Origin: Chiridota heheva
Taxonomy: Eukaryota; Echinodermata; Holothuroidea; Apodida; Chiridotidae
Direction: 5' to 3'
NCBI GenBank assembly: GCA_020152595.1
Contig: JAIGNY010002230.1
Span: forward strand, 171,001-235,000
DNA length: 64,000 bases
The translations under genes and the position numbers were made by a program. The notes under the pieces were generated by a model. It searched no databases. It was given only the letters and a program-made list of their open reading frames with translations, and had not been told where the DNA came from. Numbering within the stretch: position 1 is the stretch's first letter; every line of letters starts with the position of its first letter. Shown here piece by piece: positions 41,901 through 45,108 of this stretch.

Positions 41901-44900
41901 TTTAAAGATAAAGATTTTGAGCTCTCCGCCCAGTCACGCTTGCTTTTTTTAAAATTCCAAAACTGTTCTGATCAGATTTTAGGCAATATAGATAATACTG
42001 CATGTCCATAGACCTTCAAGATTATCTAAATTCAAGTAAGTTTTTAAAGGAGACATAAATTCAAAATTTAAACTTGATATGTGATAGAGCGGTGATTTTT
42101 AAAAGCGCCCGCTGGCCAAATCTGGCCCGCCAGGCAATCCACTCTGGCCCGCGAACGAACAATAGTCATATCGGAAAAAAATCTGAATGAGATTGGTAAA
42201 AATTCCAAAATTCTTGTTTATTTTGGGTTTTCCTAGGCAGATCTGCGCACTATAACATCGCAGCTTGTATTATTTTTAGTTCCACTATAAAATGGGCAGA
42301 CTCGCAGCTTGTCAAAGGAAGGCAAATAAGAGAACCGCCGACATCTGGCATGCATCTTCTTATCATGTGCGCTCTCAGATTGTTTGTATTTAGGGATTAT
42401 TTTGACGGGTTTTGTTTGTCATGTGACGCTGGTTTTGCCATGATTGGCCTGCAGCCTGAGGCTGTTTTGAAATGATGGTCTTTGAACAAAATTAATTAAG
42501 AACCCGTGTAATAGAGAGAATTAAGAAAAAACCTGATGTAAAAAAATCTTAACAACTTATTCTGTCCTCAACCTATGAATTTTTAAAAGTTGTGCAATGG
42601 AGGCTGCCATTTTGTGTTGAAATACTACTAATAATTGTCCCAGTTCATTTGTCCCATGTGTTTGCACACAACAATGTATTTCTTAAGAACATTTTTACAA
42701 ATATTCTATAGAGTATGCTCTGACATGAGCTTCTAATGCCTTCTATCCAGTATACTATCATGTACCAATACAAATTCATAGACCCATGTAAAGAAAAAAA
42801 TAATTTCTTATAAGCTAAAAAATTTCAAATAGATTATAAAGAAATACATTCTAAAGAGTTTTAGAGACTTTTAATCAAGAACTGTTGATGATGTCATTTT
42901 TAGATGGTGGTAGGAACAAAATAGCTGCTCCATTCATTATATGTTATTTTTGATAGAATTTATGTTTTAATCAATAGGAAAATATATTTTAGATTGGTTT
43001 TGGAAGATTTGAAATTTTGACAAATGATTTATAATTATTGTTTCTATTATTAGAAAGATGGAAAAATCCAGACTTTATTGTCTCTTTTTATTACTTGATA
43101 ATTTATTAATCACCACTATAGAGTTGGTAGAGGTGCAGTTGTTAGTGCTTATGGAGTCATGCTTGTATGCGTAAGGTACCGGGTGCGATTCCCATCATGA
43201 GTGCTGCATTGTGTCCTTGAGCAAGACAATCTACTCTACTTGCTTCAGTTTACTCAGCTGTAATGAGTACCAGCACTGCTGGGGAGTTGACCTGTGATAA
43301 ACTGGCATTCCATGGGGAGTCTTGTACTTTTTTGCTTGCGCCGCCATGGAAACCAGGGATAAGTACTGGCTGTATGAGCCTAATCTTGATGGAATTAGCT
43401 AGCTTTAAGGGTCTTACTCGTATACAAAAGGTACAGAGTTTGATTCCTTTTGTGAGTGCTGCATTGTGTCCTGAGCAAGACACTTACTTGACTTACTCCA
43501 GTCCACTCAGCAGTAAAATGAATACCAGCAGTGCTAGGGACTTAATCTGAAGATGGACTGGTGTCCCGTCCAGGGGGAGTCATGTACTCTCCTCTGCTTG
43601 CGCCAAGGAAACCAGGGATAAGCACTGGTCCTGTAAGTCTAATGGCTTAAATGGATTTAAGTTAAATTATAGAATTGTAAAAACATTTCTCTTTTGTTTG
43701 AGTGAAGATGCTTTATTTCATGAATTTATATGTATTTATAAATGTTCATTTAATTTGTGCACTTTATTGGACGTGTAACTAGGGGCAACATTAGCTAAAT
43801 TGTTTTAAAATCTATTTTAAACTTTCATAGTATAATCAAATTTTATCAAAATCAGTTAAACATTGATCATTGTATAGCATTTTTAATTCTTAAACACTAA
43901 TTTGCATATTTTATGCAAATTCTGTGATGTATTTCAGGGTGACCTCAATATTTTCTTTTGTAAATCCTTTATATTTTTTAATGTCTTTCAACAAGAAAAA
44001 TGTATTGCTAATCTAATATTCGTGATTGTGTATGGTGGTACATAAATTAAAACTTAATGACTCTAAAACTGAATTCATTTTCCTTGGCACTCCCGCAAAA
44101 TTTTCTAAAATAAATATCAATTCTATCAAAATTGGTTCTGTTAATGTTACTCCTTCTAAGCAAATTTGGAATTTAGGAATTATTTTTGATGAACATATGA
44201 AAATGGAAGAACATATCAAGAAAATTTGCAAGACTGGAAATTACTACTTATATAATCTACAAAAAATTAGGAAACATATGTCCCAGACAGCCATGCATAC
44301 ATTAGTTCATGCGATTATTCAGAGCGATTTGGATTACTGTAACAGTTTATTTCACAATATTCCAAATTATCTCCTTAAAAGGCTCCAACGTATCCAGAAT
44401 AATGCTGCCAAATTAGTTGTTAATTGCTACAATGCTCCCTCAAAAGTCTATCTTAGTTCCCTTCACTGGCTTCTAGTAGAATTTTGTATTAAATTTCAAC
44501 TTCTTGTTTTTGTTTTTAAATCCCTACATAATGTAATCTTTCTGATGACATTCGTCCCGTTCACAGCAATAGGTATTTGTTACGCTCTAATGATTCTCCC
44601 TTTTTTTTTGTCCCCAGAACAAGGTGTAAAACATTAGGTGACCGTGGCTTTTATTATGCAGGTCAGCCCTTTGGAAATGTAAACTGCCCTCAGTTAACAA
44701 TCTTAGTTTATTTAAGTCTTAAGTTCATAGTATTGCCTTTGTTTAGTTTTATCTTATTGTGAAGCGCATTAGAATGCTTGCAGATTTTTGCACTATATAA
44801 ATGTAATATTATATATTTTTTTTTTTTAATTCATTATTTTTATTTTTTTATTTATTATATATTTTTTTAATTATTTTTGTATATATTTTTTTATTATTTT

Positions 44901-45077
44901 GTATCATTATTATTATTATTATTGATATTATTGTTATTGTTAGTGTTAGTGTTATTATTATCATTATTATTATCATTATTATTAATATTATTATTATTAT
45001 TAATATTGTTATTATCATTATCATTAATATTATCATTATTATTAATATTATTATTATTATTATTATTATTATCATTA

Positions 45078-45108
<31 letters not shown>
